From the NCBI GenBank assembly GCA_016218085.1, contig JACREY010000020.1, positions 248,001 to 312,000 of the forward strand: 64,000 bases of DNA. The letters run 5' to 3'. The notes under the pieces are model-generated. The model did not search any database and had not been told where the DNA came from. It saw only the letters and a program-made list of their open reading frames with translations. Position numbers and translations under genes: made by a program. The DNA comes from Ignavibacteriota bacterium. Its GTDB lineage: Bacteria; Bacteroidota; Ignavibacteria; Tepidaquicellales; Tepidaquicellaceae. This document shows, piece by piece, positions 1 through 10,295 of the stretch (positions are counted from its first letter, which is position 1; every line of letters starts with the position of its first letter).

Positions 1-115
1 AATTGAAGTTAAAAATGCTGAATTAAGCAGGATGAACAGACTATTTGTGGGACGTGAATTAAGAATGATTGAACTCAAGAATAGAATAAAAGAACTTGAA
101 AATAAACTGAAATAA
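1..115 (+). CDS. C-terminal end of a sensor/PAS-type signalling protein (partial)
   Basis: An open frame enters from the left edge (first full codon at 2) and ends at the TAA at 113-115, giving 37 residues. It contains VGRELRMIELK followed by a charged, helix-forming tail rich in Glu, Lys and Leu. In my knowledge this motif recurs at the end of, or just after, PAS/GAF modules in bacterial histidine kinases and diguanylate cyclases, where it forms a signalling helix. The rest of the protein is outside the window, so its output domain cannot be named. It runs in the same direction as the next gene, with a gap of 18 bases. Confidence 0.6.
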   Translation, partial: IEVKNAELSRMNRLFVGRELRMIELKNRIKELENKLK

Positions 116-133
116 TTAATACGGGAAATTTTA

Positions 134-907
134 ATGAAAAAAACTGACACTTATTTTTTATTATTTCTGATAATATTTTTATCATTTAATTCGTTTGCCC
201 AGATGAATAATGAGACAGCAAAGAAATTATCGAATCCGCTGGGATTTATTAGTATTCCGTTTCAAAGCAACTTTGATTTTAATATTCCTCCTAACAACGC
301 TTTCAGGTGGACAATGTATCTGATGCCTATAATACCAATTAGTATAAACAAGGATTTTAATTCATTAAACAGAATCGTGCTACCGGTGATACATCAGAAT
401 GATATATTTAAGGACAAAACACAGACAGGTATTGGTGATTTACTGATAAATGCTTTTTTATCCCCAAAAAGCGAAGAAATAGTATTTGGCATTGGACCTT
501 CAGTATATATTCCAACCGGCTCACCGCTGCAGTTGACTTCCAGAAAATGGGCTGCGGGTCCGGGTGTAATTTCAATGAAATCAGAAGGAAGACTGATATT
601 TGGTGCATTGCTTTTCCATTTGTGGACAGTGACCGGTGATGCATCCAGACCTGACTTCAGTTATACGTATTTTCAGCCGGTATCATTATATAATTTTAAC
701 AAAGGCTGGGGGATTGGTCTGAGCGCAGAAATAAGCAATGAATGGAAAAAGAATGTCACAAACGGCTCGGTGATTTTTCAGGGTTCTAAATTAATGAATT
801 TCTCCGGTCAACTGGTAAATTTTGTTTTAGGTCCGAAGTTTTTTTTTGGAGATTTCAACAGACCTGATTTTGGAATCAGATTTTCTGTAAATTTACTTTT
901 TCCTTAA
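134..907 (+). CDS. Outer-membrane beta-barrel transporter-like protein ('neuromedin U'-misannotated family)
   Basis: The 257-residue protein has a signal peptide (MKKTDTYFLLFLIIFLSFNSFA, cut before Gln23) and then alternating hydrophobic/aromatic strands typical of an outer-membrane barrel. Landmarks I recognise are NPLGFISIPFQSNFDF near residue 35, an RWTMYLMPIIPISIN segment, IGDLLINAFLSPK and KWAAGPGVI. These match a bacterial family often mislabelled 'neuromedin U' and related to phenol-degradation MetA-like barrels. The substrate is unknown. Length is normal for the family. There is no strong Shine-Dalgarno sequence (only GGGA upstream). The sensor kinase at 945 follows after 37 bases and may be co-transcribed. 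Confidence 0.7.
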   Translation: MKKTDTYFLLFLIIFLSFNSFAQMNNETAKKLSNPLGFISIPFQSNFDFNIPPNNAFRWTMYLMPIIPISINKDFNSLNRIVLPVIHQNDIFKDKTQTGIGDLLINAFLSPKSEEIVFGIGPSVYIPTGSPLQLTSRKWAAGPGVISMKSEGRLIFGALLFHLWTVTGDASRPDFSYTYFQPVSLYNFNKGWGIGLSAEISNEWKKNVTNGSVIFQGSKLMNFSGQLVNFVLGPKFFFGDFNRPDFGIRFSVNLLFP

Positions 908-944
908 ATTAATAGATTTCATAAAAATAAAACTGATTGAATAA

Positions 945-2810
945 ATGCAGATAGATATCAGGACACTGGTTTTTATAATTGGAATTACGCATATAATTCA
1001 ATTTATAGTTTTTTATATTCAATTCAAAGTTGTAAGGGTATATAAAGGTCCCGGTTGGTGGCTTTTGTGGAGCGCCGTTGAAGTACTTGGCTTTTTTGTT
1101 ATTTTACTCCGGGATATACCGGCAATTTTTCCTTTAGTAATTATAATACAGAATACAGCAATTATTTCAGGTACAATTTTTCTTTACATTGGTGTAATGA
1201 GATTTCTTAATAAAAAGGAAAATCTGAAATTAATAATTTCTGTATCCTCTATTTATTTGTTCGGTCTTCATTATTTTCTTTTTATCCATAATAGTATTCA
1301 GATACGCTCTATTATAATAAATGCAATGCTAGCTTTTGTTGCTTTTTTAACAGCTATTAGCTTATTTAGATATAAGTTTAATTCCGTAAGAAATGCAGCT
1401 AATTTTAATGCCGTTGTTTTTGTTATTCACGGACTGATATTTTTATACAGGACATTTATGTTTATATCCGGTGTTCGTGTGGAAGATACATTATCTCCTA
1501 CCTTATTTAATGTAATCATATTTTTAGATGCTCTGTTGGTCGGGCTTCTCTGGACTTTTGGTTTTGTAATAATGATTAATCAGAGATTAAATTCGGAAAT
1601 GACCGAAGCTAAGAATCATTTTGAGCTTATTTTCAGTACGAGTCCTGAGGGTGCCGTTATTACAAGAATGGAAGACGGTCTTATTGTAGATGTAAATAAT
1701 GGTTTTACCATGCTTACAGGATATTCCCGCGAGGAATCCGTAAACAAAACTATTTTTGAGACAAATATTTGGAAGAATATAGATGACCGGAATAGTGTAA
1801 TATCCGCATTGAAAAAAAACGGATATTGCTACAATTATGAAGCAATATTTATCAGGAAAGATCGTTCGGAACTGACAGGTCTGATGTCTGCAAAATTAAT
1901 AAAACTTAATGATGTTCAACATATTATTAGTATTACAAGAGATATAACAGAATTAAAAGAATCAGAGGAGAAAATTAAAAAATTAAATGAAGAACTGGAA
2001 AAAAGGGTTACGGAGAGGACATTGGAAATTAATAAAAAGAGCTCTGAACTAAGTGATAATCAAATTGCCCTGATGAATATAGTCGAAGACTTAAATGAAA
2101 AATCTGAATTGCTGAAGCAGAATGCAAGACTTCTCGAAGCATCCAATAAAGAACTGGAAGCATTCAGCTATTCTGTATCGCACGATTTAAGGGCTCCTTT
2201 AAGAAGTATTGACGGATTCAGCCTGGCTTTAATGGAGGATTATTATAAAGACCTGGATGAAAACGCGAAAAATTTTATTCATAGAATCAGGAATGCTACA
2301 ATGCGGATGGATAATCTTATCGACTCTATGTTGAAGCTTTCAAGAGTTACAAGATATGAACTGAGGACCGAAAAAGTAAATTTATCCGGAATGGTTTTTG
2401 AAATTGCTGAAAGACTAAAAACATCTCAGCCCGATAGAAATGCAGAGTTTAATATTCAAGAAAATGTATTTGCTTTAGTTGACCCCTATTTGCTTGGTAT
2501 TGTTATGGATAATCTGCTGAATAATGCATGGAAATATTCCTCCCGAAAAGAAAGGACGGTAATTGAATTTAAGACTGTTATGAAAGATTCAAAAGTAATA
2601 TATTGTGTTAAGGATAATGGCTCGGGCTTTAATATGAAATATTACAATAAATTATTTGGAGCATTTCAGAGACTGCATTCTTCTAAAGACTATCCGGGAA
2701 CCGGAATTGGTCTTGCTACATCCCAGCGCATAATCCGAAGGCACGGAGGTGAAATCTGGGCTGAAAGCATTGAAAATACTGAAACAACATTTTATTTTAC
2801 ACTATATTAA
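945..2810 (+). CDS. 7-TM PAS sensor histidine kinase
   Basis: The 621-residue protein begins with about seven hydrophobic segments (residues 5-215), so the sensor is in the membrane. A PAS domain (about 221-345), a coiled-coil linker (about 345-400), a HisKA dimerisation domain (FSYSVSHDLRAPLRS, phospho-accepting His413) and an HATPase domain follow. The HATPase has the N box NLLNNAWKYS, G1 DNGSGF and G2 GTGIGLAT. This is the phytochrome-like/Cph1 kinase class. Such kinases commonly phosphorylate small Rcp1-type regulators, and one begins 15 bases downstream, so the pair is probably cognate (inference). The N-terminal 7-TM region has no ligand motif I recognise. Confidence 0.9.
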   Translation: MQIDIRTLVFIIGITHIIQFIVFYIQFKVVRVYKGPGWWLLWSAVEVLGFFVILLRDIPAIFPLVIIIQNTAIISGTIFLYIGVMRFLNKKENLKLIISVSSIYLFGLHYFLFIHNSIQIRSIIINAMLAFVAFLTAISLFRYKFNSVRNAANFNAVVFVIHGLIFLYRTFMFISGVRVEDTLSPTLFNVIIFLDALLVGLLWTFGFVIMINQRLNSEMTEAKNHFELIFSTSPEGAVITRMEDGLIVDVNNGFTMLTGYSREESVNKTIFETNIWKNIDDRNSVISALKKNGYCYNYEAIFIRKDRSELTGLMSAKLIKLNDVQHIISITRDITELKESEEKIKKLNEELEKRVTERTLEINKKSSELSDNQIALMNIVEDLNEKSELLKQNARLLEASNKELEAFSYSVSHDLRAPLRSIDGFSLALMEDYYKDLDENAKNFIHRIRNATMRMDNLIDSMLKLSRVTRYELRTEKVNLSGMVFEIAERLKTSQPDRNAEFNIQENVFALVDPYLLGIVMDNLLNNAWKYSSRKERTVIEFKTVMKDSKVIYCVKDNGSGFNMKYYNKLFGAFQRLHSSKDYPGTGIGLATSQRIIRRHGGEIWAESIENTETTFYFTLY

Positions 2811-2825
2811 ATGGAGGGTAATTAA

Positions 2826-3275
2826 ATGGATGAAAGAGTAATTCTTCTTGTAGAAGACAATCCGGATGATGCGGCATTGACAATCCGCGCTTTTGAAAGA
2901 AACAGGATTAAAAATAAGGTAATACTCGCGGAAGACGGTCTTGAAGCACTTGATTATATTTTCAGAAAAGGAAAATTTAAGGAAAGAAACATAAATGAAG
3001 AGCCAGCGCTTATTTTACTTGATTTAAAACTTCCAAAACTGGACGGCTTTGAAGTATTAAAAGCCATCCGTGAAAATGAATTTACGAAATACCTTCCCGT
3101 TGTAATATTGACATCCTCGAAGGAAGAGCAGGATATTATTAAAGGCTATAAAAACGGAGCAAACAGCTACATCCGAAAACCTGTGGATTTCGAAAAATTT
3201 TTTGAAGCGGTTCAGACTCTCGGTCTGTACTGGCTTATCTTAAACGAACCACCAAATCTTTCGAAAAAATTATGA
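2826..3275 (+). CDS. Single-domain response regulator (Rcp1/CheY-like)
   Basis: This is a stand-alone receiver domain of 149 residues with no output domain. The acidic pocket is in LLVEDNPDDA, the phospho-accepting residue is Asp66 (LILLDLKLPKLDG), and the conserved Thr/Ser (ILTSS) and Lys (YIRKP) are present. The long insert after the first helix (AFERNRIKNKVILAEDG) is typical of the Rcp1 group that partners phytochrome-like kinases. A strong Shine-Dalgarno sequence, GGAGG at 2813-2817, fixes the start. The stop overlaps the next gene's ATG by four bases, indicating translational coupling. It probably shuttles phosphate between the flanking kinases or acts allosterically (inference). Confidence 0.92.
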   Translation: MDERVILLVEDNPDDAALTIRAFERNRIKNKVILAEDGLEALDYIFRKGKFKERNINEEPALILLDLKLPKLDGFEVLKAIRENEFTKYLPVVILTSSKEEQDIIKGYKNGANSYIRKPVDFEKFFEAVQTLGLYWLILNEPPNLSKKL

Positions 3276-6200
3276 TTACAGATAAAATAAAGATATTATT
3301 TATCGAAGATAATGAAGATGATTTTTCCCTGATGATGAGGGAATTTAAAAAAGCCCCTTTTGAAATTGATTATACTTTAATTGATAACGCAATAAATCTC
3401 GAAACTGAATTAAATAAGGAATGGGATATCATTATCTCGGATTATGCCCTACCCGGATTTAACGGTTATGAAGCGTTGAAGATTTGCAATAAAAGGGGAA
3501 TAGAAGTTCCTTTTATAGTTGTATCAGGCACGGTAGGTGAAGATATTGCGGTCGATATGATGAAATCCGGTGCTAAAGATTATATTATGAAAAAGAATCT
3601 GGCGCGCCTTGTCCCCGCGGTTCAAAGAGAGCTCAAAGACGCAGAAAATAGAAGAAAAAGCAAATTCATTAAACTCGAAAAAGATGTCTTATTTGCAATA
3701 AACAGGGAAATACTCTTTACAAAAAACATAGATGAACTTTTCGAAAGAATTCATGAAAATGTAAAAAAGGTAATTTTTGCGGAAAACTGTTTTATTGCAT
3801 TGTATGATTCCGAAAATGATGAGATATCATTTCCGTTTTTCAGGGATAAATTCGATAAGAAACCTGCTCCTATGAAAAACAAGAAAACATTAACTGATTA
3901 TGTAATAAGAACCGGAAATTCATTAATTTGTAATAAAGAAGACTTTAATAAATTCGCTAAAAAAAACGGACTGGAGTCGATAGGTGCCGATTCAGAATCC
4001 TGGCTTGGCGTTCCCCTTATTATCAGTGGAAAACCGATTGGAGTGTTTACTGTACAGAGCTATGATAGCAATATAAGGTATGATGAAGACCATAAAAATT
4101 TTCTTGAAGCAATTGCTTCCGATATTGCAATTTCGATTGAACGAAAAATTTCAATGGAAATTCTGGCGGAAAACGAAGAAAGATTCAGAAAAATATCATC
4201 AACAATTTCGGATATTTCTTATTCTTGCAGCGAAGACAAAAACGGTAAGTTTTCGATTTCCTGGATTACCGGAGCTTATGAAAAAATACTTGGGTACAAT
4301 TATAACGAAATGATGGAATTGAAATGCTGGGGAAATTTAGTAATAAAAGAAGATTCCGGAATATTCACTGAAAATGTAATTAACTTGAAATCCGGAGAAA
4401 AGGCAAAATGCGAATTAAGACTATTAAGTAAAAACAACAAAGTAGTTTGGATAGAATCGAATGCAGAATGTTTTGAGAACATAGAGACAAACAATCTGGT
4501 TATAATAGGCTCTATCGTTGACATAACACAAAGAAAAGATTCTGATGACCTGATAAGAAAAACACTTGCACAGCAAAATCTGATTTTAAATTCTCAATCA
4601 ATAATTTTTTATACTACAAGCGTTGATAAAGATTTTAAAACAACATGGATAAGTGAACAAGTCGAGGAAATTACCGGTTATCCCGGTAAACTTTTTACAG
4701 ATGATAATTGCTTCTGGTCTGACAGGATTCACCCTGATGACAAACAGAATACATTAAAAAAATATTCTTCCGTTTTGGATAACGGTTCTTCGGAAATTGA
4801 ATACAGATGGGAATGTGCCGATAAAAAATACAGATGGTTTTTAGATAAAATATCTATTTCATTCGATGATAAGGGCAATCCGAAGGAAATTATCGGGATA
4901 TGGCTGGATATTACAAACAGAAAACAGACTGAACAAAATCTCATAGAAAGCCGTGAACAGTTAAAAGAAGCTCAAAGAATTGGAAAAATAGGTAACTGGG
5001 AATGGATTCCTTCGGAAAATAAGGTAATCTGGTCTGATGAGATGTATGAGATTTTTGGTATAGAAAAAGGAAAATCAATTACAACAGAAGCTTCTATAAA
5101 TGCTTTTCATCCTGACGACAGAAATCTTGTTATTAAGAAAACGCAGGAAGCAATCGAAAAAAAGAAACCCGTAATAATCGAAGCAAGATTGCTAAGACCT
5201 GATGGTGAAATTAGATATGTTTACGGCAGCGGTGAAATGTTCTATGATGAAAAAGGTGAAATTGCCAGGATGGTAGGAATATATCAGGATATTACCGAAA
5301 GAAAAATTTATGAAGACAGTTTAAGAAAAAGCGAAGAAAGATTCAAACTTGCATCTCTTGCTTCAAATGATGTTATTTATGACTGGGATGTTGCAAAAAA
5401 AGAAGGATGGTTCAGCGACAACTACCATAAAGTTTTCGGATATAAAGAGAAAACCGTAAAATTTGATGAGTTTAAAAAAAATATTCATCCGGATGATGTT
5501 GGAAACTCCTTATCAATTACAGAGCCGATTATTTATAAAGGCGGAAGTACCTGGACCTGTGATTACAGGTTCAGGAGGGCGGATGGAACTTATGCATATG
5601 TAATAGACAGCGGTTATGTAATGCGTGATAATGAGGGTAAACCCGTAAGGCTAATTGGCTCTCTGATGGATTTTACCGAGCGCAAGTGGGCTGAAGAAAG
5701 TTTAAAGAAAAGCGAAGAACATTACCGTACATTACTTCGGTCAATTCCGGATTTAATGTTCAGACTTGATTCAAAGGGCAGAATTATTGACTACCATGCG
5801 GAAGATGAATCTGTGCTTTTCGAAACTCCTGAGAAATTTCTGGGAAAACATTATTATGATGTTTTGCCGGAAAATATTTCCGCGTTATTTAAAAAAGTTT
5901 TAAAGGAAACAAAAGAAACAGGTGAAATAGGTAAATTCGAGTATGTAGGTTTTTTAAAAGATAATTCTGTACATAATTATGAAGCACGAGTAACAAACTA
6001 CGAAGAAGAAACCGTTGTAATAATCAGAGATATTACGGATCAAAAGAAAGCTGAAAGAGAAGTTAAAGAAAGCGAAGAAAGATTCAGGAGACTTTTTGAA
6101 GACAGTTCCTTCGGAATAGCCCTGGTAGGTTCTGATTTGAAATTCTTAAGAGTGAATAAAGGATTTTGTGAAATGATAGGTTATACCGAAAGTGAACTTT

Positions 6201-8719
6201 CCGCAATGACATTCAAAGAAATTACCCATCCCGATTATCTCTCGAATGATATATTAAATGTTGAAAAATTATTTAAAGGTGAAATAAATCTTTACAATAC
6301 TGAAAAAAAATATATCAAAAAAGATAAAACTGCAAAATGGGGAGAAGTGAATGTAACAATTGTAAAAAATAATGAGGGCGATTTTCTGTATCTTCTTGCA
6401 ATGATTGAGGATATAACAGCAAGAAAACTTGCAGAGGAAGCGGTTAAGGAAAGTGAAGAGCATTTTAAAAATATAGTACGAAACGCAGAAGCGGCTTATT
6501 TCAGGATTGATAACAAGGGTATCTTTGAAGAGGTCAATAATTCCTGGCTGAAAATGCATAAATATGATTCACAGGAAGAAATTATTGGTAAGCATTTTGC
6601 TGTTACTCAGATTGACTCTGATATAGAAACGGCAAAACAAATTGTAAACTCATTGTTAAAAGGTAAACCAATAGAGACAGGTGAATTCAGCAGAAAGTGC
6701 AAAGATGGTTCTGTAGGATATCATACATTCTCTATCAGTCCTGTAATAACGAAAGGTAAAATAGCAGGTATTGAAGGCTTCTTGATTGATATAACTGAGC
6801 AGAAATCTGCATTGGATGCACTTAAAGAAAGCCAGGAAAGATATAAAATTCTGATAGAAACTATGAACGAAGGATTGATTCTTGTCGACAACAATGATGA
6901 AATTCAGTTTATTAATAAACGCGGATGCGAAATATACGGATATGAACCTGAGGAATTAATCGGCAGAAGAGGGTATCAAATTCTGGTTTACGAAGAAGAC
7001 AGGGATATTATTATTAATAAAAATATATCCAGGCAGTCAGATATATCTGATTCCTATGATGTTCGCGGTAAAACAAAAAAAGGTGAAATAATCTGGCTTA
7101 ATATTAGCGGAGCTCCTGTAAAAGATAAAGATGGCAAGGTAATAGGCTCGGTCGGTTTAATAAGCGATATAACAGAACGGAAAATAGCCGAAGAGGATTT
7201 AATAAAGCTATCAAGAGCAGTACAGCAAAGTCCGGCTTCGATTGTTATCACTGATTTAAAGGGCAATATTGAATATGTCAATCCTAAATTCGTTGAAGTA
7301 ACGGGATACTTGCCTGAAGAGGCAATAGGAAAAAATCCGAGAATATTAAAATCAGGCGAAAAATCTTCGGAAGAATATAAGGAGTTATGGGATACGATTT
7401 CTGCGGGAAATGACTGGTTTGGTGAATTCCATAATAAAAAGAAAAACGGTGATTTTTATTGGGAATTTGCATCAATTTCTCCAATCAGAAAATCTGATGG
7501 AGTAATAACACATTACCTTGCAGTCAAGGAAGATATTACAGATAAAAAAGAAAAAGAACTGGAATTAATAAAAGCAAAAGAAAAAGCAGAGGAATCGGAA
7601 AGGTTGAAATCCAGTTTCCTTGCAAATATGAGCCACGAACTCCGTACACCAATGGTTGGAATACTGGGATTTTCTGAACTTATAAAAAATATTACAGATA
7701 ATAATGAATTGATAGATTTTGCGGACAATATTGCCAAAAGCGGAAAAAGACTCCTTGAAACACTGAACTTGATTCTCGATCTTTCAAGAATCGAAGCAGG
7801 CAGGGTTGAAGTAAAAACAAGTGAGGCAAATATTGTTCAGCTTGCAAAAGAGGTATTTAATAATTATCTGAATGAAGCTAAAAAGAAAAATCTTAATTTA
7901 ACCTTTGAATGTCAGGAAGAGTCCATTACATCTAAAATTGATGAAAGAATGGTATTTGAATCAATTAACAATCTCGTTAATAATGCATTGAAATATACAA
8001 AAAGAGGTGAAATCTGCTTGGCCGTTAAGTCAGATAAACAAAAAGGAATAGCTAAAATAAAAGTATCAGATACGGGAATAGGAATAGCAAAGGAAAACCT
8101 GAATGTGATATTTGAAGAGTTCAGACAGGTGAGCGAAGGATACAGCAGAAGCTTCGAAGGAACAGGGCTTGGACTTACCATTACTAAGAATTTTGTTGAA
8201 AAAAACGGAGGGAAAATATTTGTAGAAAGTGAACTCGGAATTGGAACTGTATTTTCAATAGAATTACCTCTATCTAAATCGGAAAAAGTTTCTTACAGGC
8301 AAGCTAAGGAAATATCAGCGGAAATCCCTGAATTTGAGCATAAAGATGTTGAAATCCTTTGTGTAGATGATGATTCGTTTACCCGTGAATATCTTGAATA
8401 TATTCTTAAGGGAAAATATAATGTATATTTTGCTGAGGATGGTGTAACCGCAATAGAGATTTCGAAAACAAGGAAATTTTCCCTGATTCTTATGGATATA
8501 AACCTTGGTAAAGGTATGGACGGTGTTGAAACAACAAGAAAGATACACAAACTGCCGGGATACGAAGGAATTCCTGTTATTGCAATGACTGCATTTGCGA
8601 TGGTGGGGGATAAAGAAGAGTTCCTTCAGAACGGAATGAATGATTATATTTCAAAACCATTTAAATCAAATGAGTTAATTAAATTAGTGGAACTGTCGCT
8701 TTCAAAAAATAAAAAATAG
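3272..8719 (+). CDS. Giant hybrid sensor histidine kinase, REC-GAF-9xPAS-HisKA-HATPase-REC
   Basis: The 1815-residue cytosolic multi-sensor has an N-terminal receiver (about 5-125, Asp57 in IIISDYALPG) and a GAF domain (about 135-295). Nine consecutive PAS modules follow (about 305 to 1430), each introduced by a variant of ESEERF/SEEHF and most ending in DIT-x-RK. The kinase core has HisKA (LANMSHELRTPM, His1455) and HATPase (NLVNNALKYT, DTGIGI, GTGLGLT). A C-terminal receiver (about 1685-1810, Asp1742 in LILMDINLG, Lys in ISKPF) closes the protein. No transmembrane segment or DNA-binding domain is present. Input may come through the N-terminal receiver, for example from the kinase two genes upstream (inference). 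PAS ligands cannot be assigned from sequence. Confidence 0.93.
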   Translation: MITDKIKILFIEDNEDDFSLMMREFKKAPFEIDYTLIDNAINLETELNKEWDIIISDYALPGFNGYEALKICNKRGIEVPFIVVSGTVGEDIAVDMMKSGAKDYIMKKNLARLVPAVQRELKDAENRRKSKFIKLEKDVLFAINREILFTKNIDELFERIHENVKKVIFAENCFIALYDSENDEISFPFFRDKFDKKPAPMKNKKTLTDYVIRTGNSLICNKEDFNKFAKKNGLESIGADSESWLGVPLIISGKPIGVFTVQSYDSNIRYDEDHKNFLEAIASDIAISIERKISMEILAENEERFRKISSTISDISYSCSEDKNGKFSISWITGAYEKILGYNYNEMMELKCWGNLVIKEDSGIFTENVINLKSGEKAKCELRLLSKNNKVVWIESNAECFENIETNNLVIIGSIVDITQRKDSDDLIRKTLAQQNLILNSQSIIFYTTSVDKDFKTTWISEQVEEITGYPGKLFTDDNCFWSDRIHPDDKQNTLKKYSSVLDNGSSEIEYRWECADKKYRWFLDKISISFDDKGNPKEIIGIWLDITNRKQTEQNLIESREQLKEAQRIGKIGNWEWIPSENKVIWSDEMYEIFGIEKGKSITTEASINAFHPDDRNLVIKKTQEAIEKKKPVIIEARLLRPDGEIRYVYGSGEMFYDEKGEIARMVGIYQDITERKIYEDSLRKSEERFKLASLASNDVIYDWDVAKKEGWFSDNYHKVFGYKEKTVKFDEFKKNIHPDDVGNSLSITEPIIYKGGSTWTCDYRFRRADGTYAYVIDSGYVMRDNEGKPVRLIGSLMDFTERKWAEESLKKSEEHYRTLLRSIPDLMFRLDSKGRIIDYHAEDESVLFETPEKFLGKHYYDVLPENISALFKKVLKETKETGEIGKFEYVGFLKDNSVHNYEARVTNYEEETVVIIRDITDQKKAEREVKESEERFRRLFEDSSFGIALVGSDLKFLRVNKGFCEMIGYTESELSAMTFKEITHPDYLSNDILNVEKLFKGEINLYNTEKKYIKKDKTAKWGEVNVTIVKNNEGDFLYLLAMIEDITARKLAEEAVKESEEHFKNIVRNAEAAYFRIDNKGIFEEVNNSWLKMHKYDSQEEIIGKHFAVTQIDSDIETAKQIVNSLLKGKPIETGEFSRKCKDGSVGYHTFSISPVITKGKIAGIEGFLIDITEQKSALDALKESQERYKILIETMNEGLILVDNNDEIQFINKRGCEIYGYEPEELIGRRGYQILVYEEDRDIIINKNISRQSDISDSYDVRGKTKKGEIIWLNISGAPVKDKDGKVIGSVGLISDITERKIAEEDLIKLSRAVQQSPASIVITDLKGNIEYVNPKFVEVTGYLPEEAIGKNPRILKSGEKSSEEYKELWDTISAGNDWFGEFHNKKKNGDFYWEFASISPIRKSDGVITHYLAVKEDITDKKEKELELIKAKEKAEESERLKSSFLANMSHELRTPMVGILGFSELIKNITDNNELIDFADNIAKSGKRLLETLNLILDLSRIEAGRVEVKTSEANIVQLAKEVFNNYLNEAKKKNLNLTFECQEESITSKIDERMVFESINNLVNNALKYTKRGEICLAVKSDKQKGIAKIKVSDTGIGIAKENLNVIFEEFRQVSEGYSRSFEGTGLGLTITKNFVEKNGGKIFVESELGIGTVFSIELPLSKSEKVSYRQAKEISAEIPEFEHKDVEILCVDDDSFTREYLEYILKGKYNVYFAEDGVTAIEISKTRKFSLILMDINLGKGMDGVETTRKIHKLPGYEGIPVIAMTAFAMVGDKEEFLQNGMNDYISKPFKSNELIKLVELSLSKNKK

Positions 8720-8762
8720 TTTTTTGCTTCAATTCTAATCGGTATAATCAGTATTTATAGTA

Positions 8763-8791
8763 TTGACATAATTATCGAATAAATATACATT
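8763..8791 (+). promoter_or_regulatory. Candidate sigma-70 promoter for the propeller gene at 8856
   Basis: TTGACA at 8763-8768 is followed by a 17-base spacer and TACATT at 8786-8791. This is a near-consensus promoter placed about 65 bases before the start codon. It lies in the 136-base gap after the hybrid kinase, so the propeller gene is probably a separate transcription unit. Support is from sequence pattern only. Confidence 0.55.
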
Positions 8792-8855
8792 CAGTTAATA
8801 TTTCTGTTATCTCTTGTATTAAATATTTTTTATAAACTAATTTAAGGGGGTAATT

Positions 8856-10292
8856 ATGAAATCTCTTCTCTTGTTTTGCATTTTTTTCCTTTCATCTGTT
8901 ATGCTGTATTCTCAGGATGGAATTGAAACATGGTCTCAGTCTTACAGTACTACTTCCAGAGTGTATGCAATGGCAATTAATCCTGTAAATCAGAATATAC
9001 TGTTTGCCGGAACCCTCGACGGTGGGATATTCAAATCGACCAACGAAGGAATTAACTGGGCTGCATCCAATACCGGCATGACATACAACCACGTTCAGTG
9101 TCTTGCCATAAGCGCATCGAATCCGAATATTATTTTTGCAGGAACTGACTCACTCGGTGGCTGGGCGACAAGCGGTGTTTATAAATCAACGGATGCCGGA
9201 GCAACCTGGACACTGGTTTCCCAGGATATTTATGATTCAAAAGGCATTCAGGCGTTAGTTGTACATCCGACAAACCCGAATATTGTATACTGCGGTGTAT
9301 TTAATGCACTGGCTGTTTCTGCTGTAGGATTGTGGAAATCAACTAATGGAGGCGTAAACTGGTTTGCTTCAAGTACCGGAATGGATAACAAGCAGGTTTT
9401 GTGCATTGCTTTGAATCCGCTTAATCCTAATGTTCTCTATTCCGGCACCTCGATGATGAGTCCCAGCGGTAGCACGGGACCCTGCAAAATATTCAAATCC
9501 TGTGACGCCGGTGCTACCTGGACTGCGGCGGTGAACGGCATTCCTCAGCTTTCAACCGATAATAACCCTATCAGATGTCTGAGCATCAGCAATGTCGATA
9601 CAAATTTATTAATTGCAGGAATTTTTATGAATGCTACAGCGCTTACCGGAGGGATGTATAAAACGACTAACGGCGGTCAGATGTGGACTAAAATTCATAC
9701 CGGACTTGTTAATGCTACGGGAACTTTGCCAAGGTCCTGCCTGATAAGGCCCGGTACGACAAATGAATATTTTGTCGGCATGGACAATAGTGCAACCGCA
9801 ACGGCAAAAGGAGTCTTCAGAACAACCGACGGCGGAGCTACATGGACCAGCTTTGTAGGCGGCTCAATGCAGAATACTTATGCTATAAGGGCTATGGTGT
9901 ACAAGACAACAGTCCTGGAAACTCTTTATGCAGGTGACGGAGGTACGGCAACTGCAAATTCCGGTACAGGGATTTATGAATATTCTTACCTCCCATCGAA
10001 TATCGGAAATCCGAATTCAGGTCTCCCTTCAAAATTCGACCTTCTTCAGAATTATCCGAATCCTTTCAATCCGGTAACGAAAATTTCTTATCAGCTTCCG
10101 TCTTCCGGATTTGTGAGACTCACTGTGTATGATATGCTGGGAAGAGAAACTGCAGTTCTGGTTAACGGATACCTGAAAGCAGGCTATTATAATGTAGATT
10201 TTAATGCTGCCGGTATACCGAGCGGAATTTATTTCTACAGGCTTACAGCCGGAAGTTTTATTTCCGTTAAAAAAATGATTCTTGTCAAATAA
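8856..10292 (+). CDS. Secreted beta-propeller (BNR/sortilin-like) protein with T9SS sorting domain
   Basis: The 478-residue exported protein has a signal peptide (about 1-19, ending MLYSQ). Repeated blades follow, with GGIFKSTNEGINW, GVYKSTDAGATW and GLWKSTNGGVNW motifs alternating with NPNIIFAGT-type strands, as in BNR/sialidase or Vps10-like propellers. The last ~80 residues are a type IX secretion C-terminal domain (LLQNYPNPFNPVTKISY, then GIYFYRLTAGSFISVKKMIL). It should cross the outer membrane by T9SS and be released or anchored at the surface. A GGGGG tract at 8846-8850 precedes the ATG. Related propellers are encoded at 26149-30267, but this one is more divergent. Binding partner or enzymatic role is unknown. 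Confidence 0.88.
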   Translation: MKSLLLFCIFFLSSVMLYSQDGIETWSQSYSTTSRVYAMAINPVNQNILFAGTLDGGIFKSTNEGINWAASNTGMTYNHVQCLAISASNPNIIFAGTDSLGGWATSGVYKSTDAGATWTLVSQDIYDSKGIQALVVHPTNPNIVYCGVFNALAVSAVGLWKSTNGGVNWFASSTGMDNKQVLCIALNPLNPNVLYSGTSMMSPSGSTGPCKIFKSCDAGATWTAAVNGIPQLSTDNNPIRCLSISNVDTNLLIAGIFMNATALTGGMYKTTNGGQMWTKIHTGLVNATGTLPRSCLIRPGTTNEYFVGMDNSATATAKGVFRTTDGGATWTSFVGGSMQNTYAIRAMVYKTTVLETLYAGDGGTATANSGTGIYEYSYLPSNIGNPNSGLPSKFDLLQNYPNPFNPVTKISYQLPSSGFVRLTVYDMLGRETAVLVNGYLKAGYYNVDFNAAGIPSGIYFYRLTAGSFISVKKMILVK

Positions 10293-10295
10293 ATA

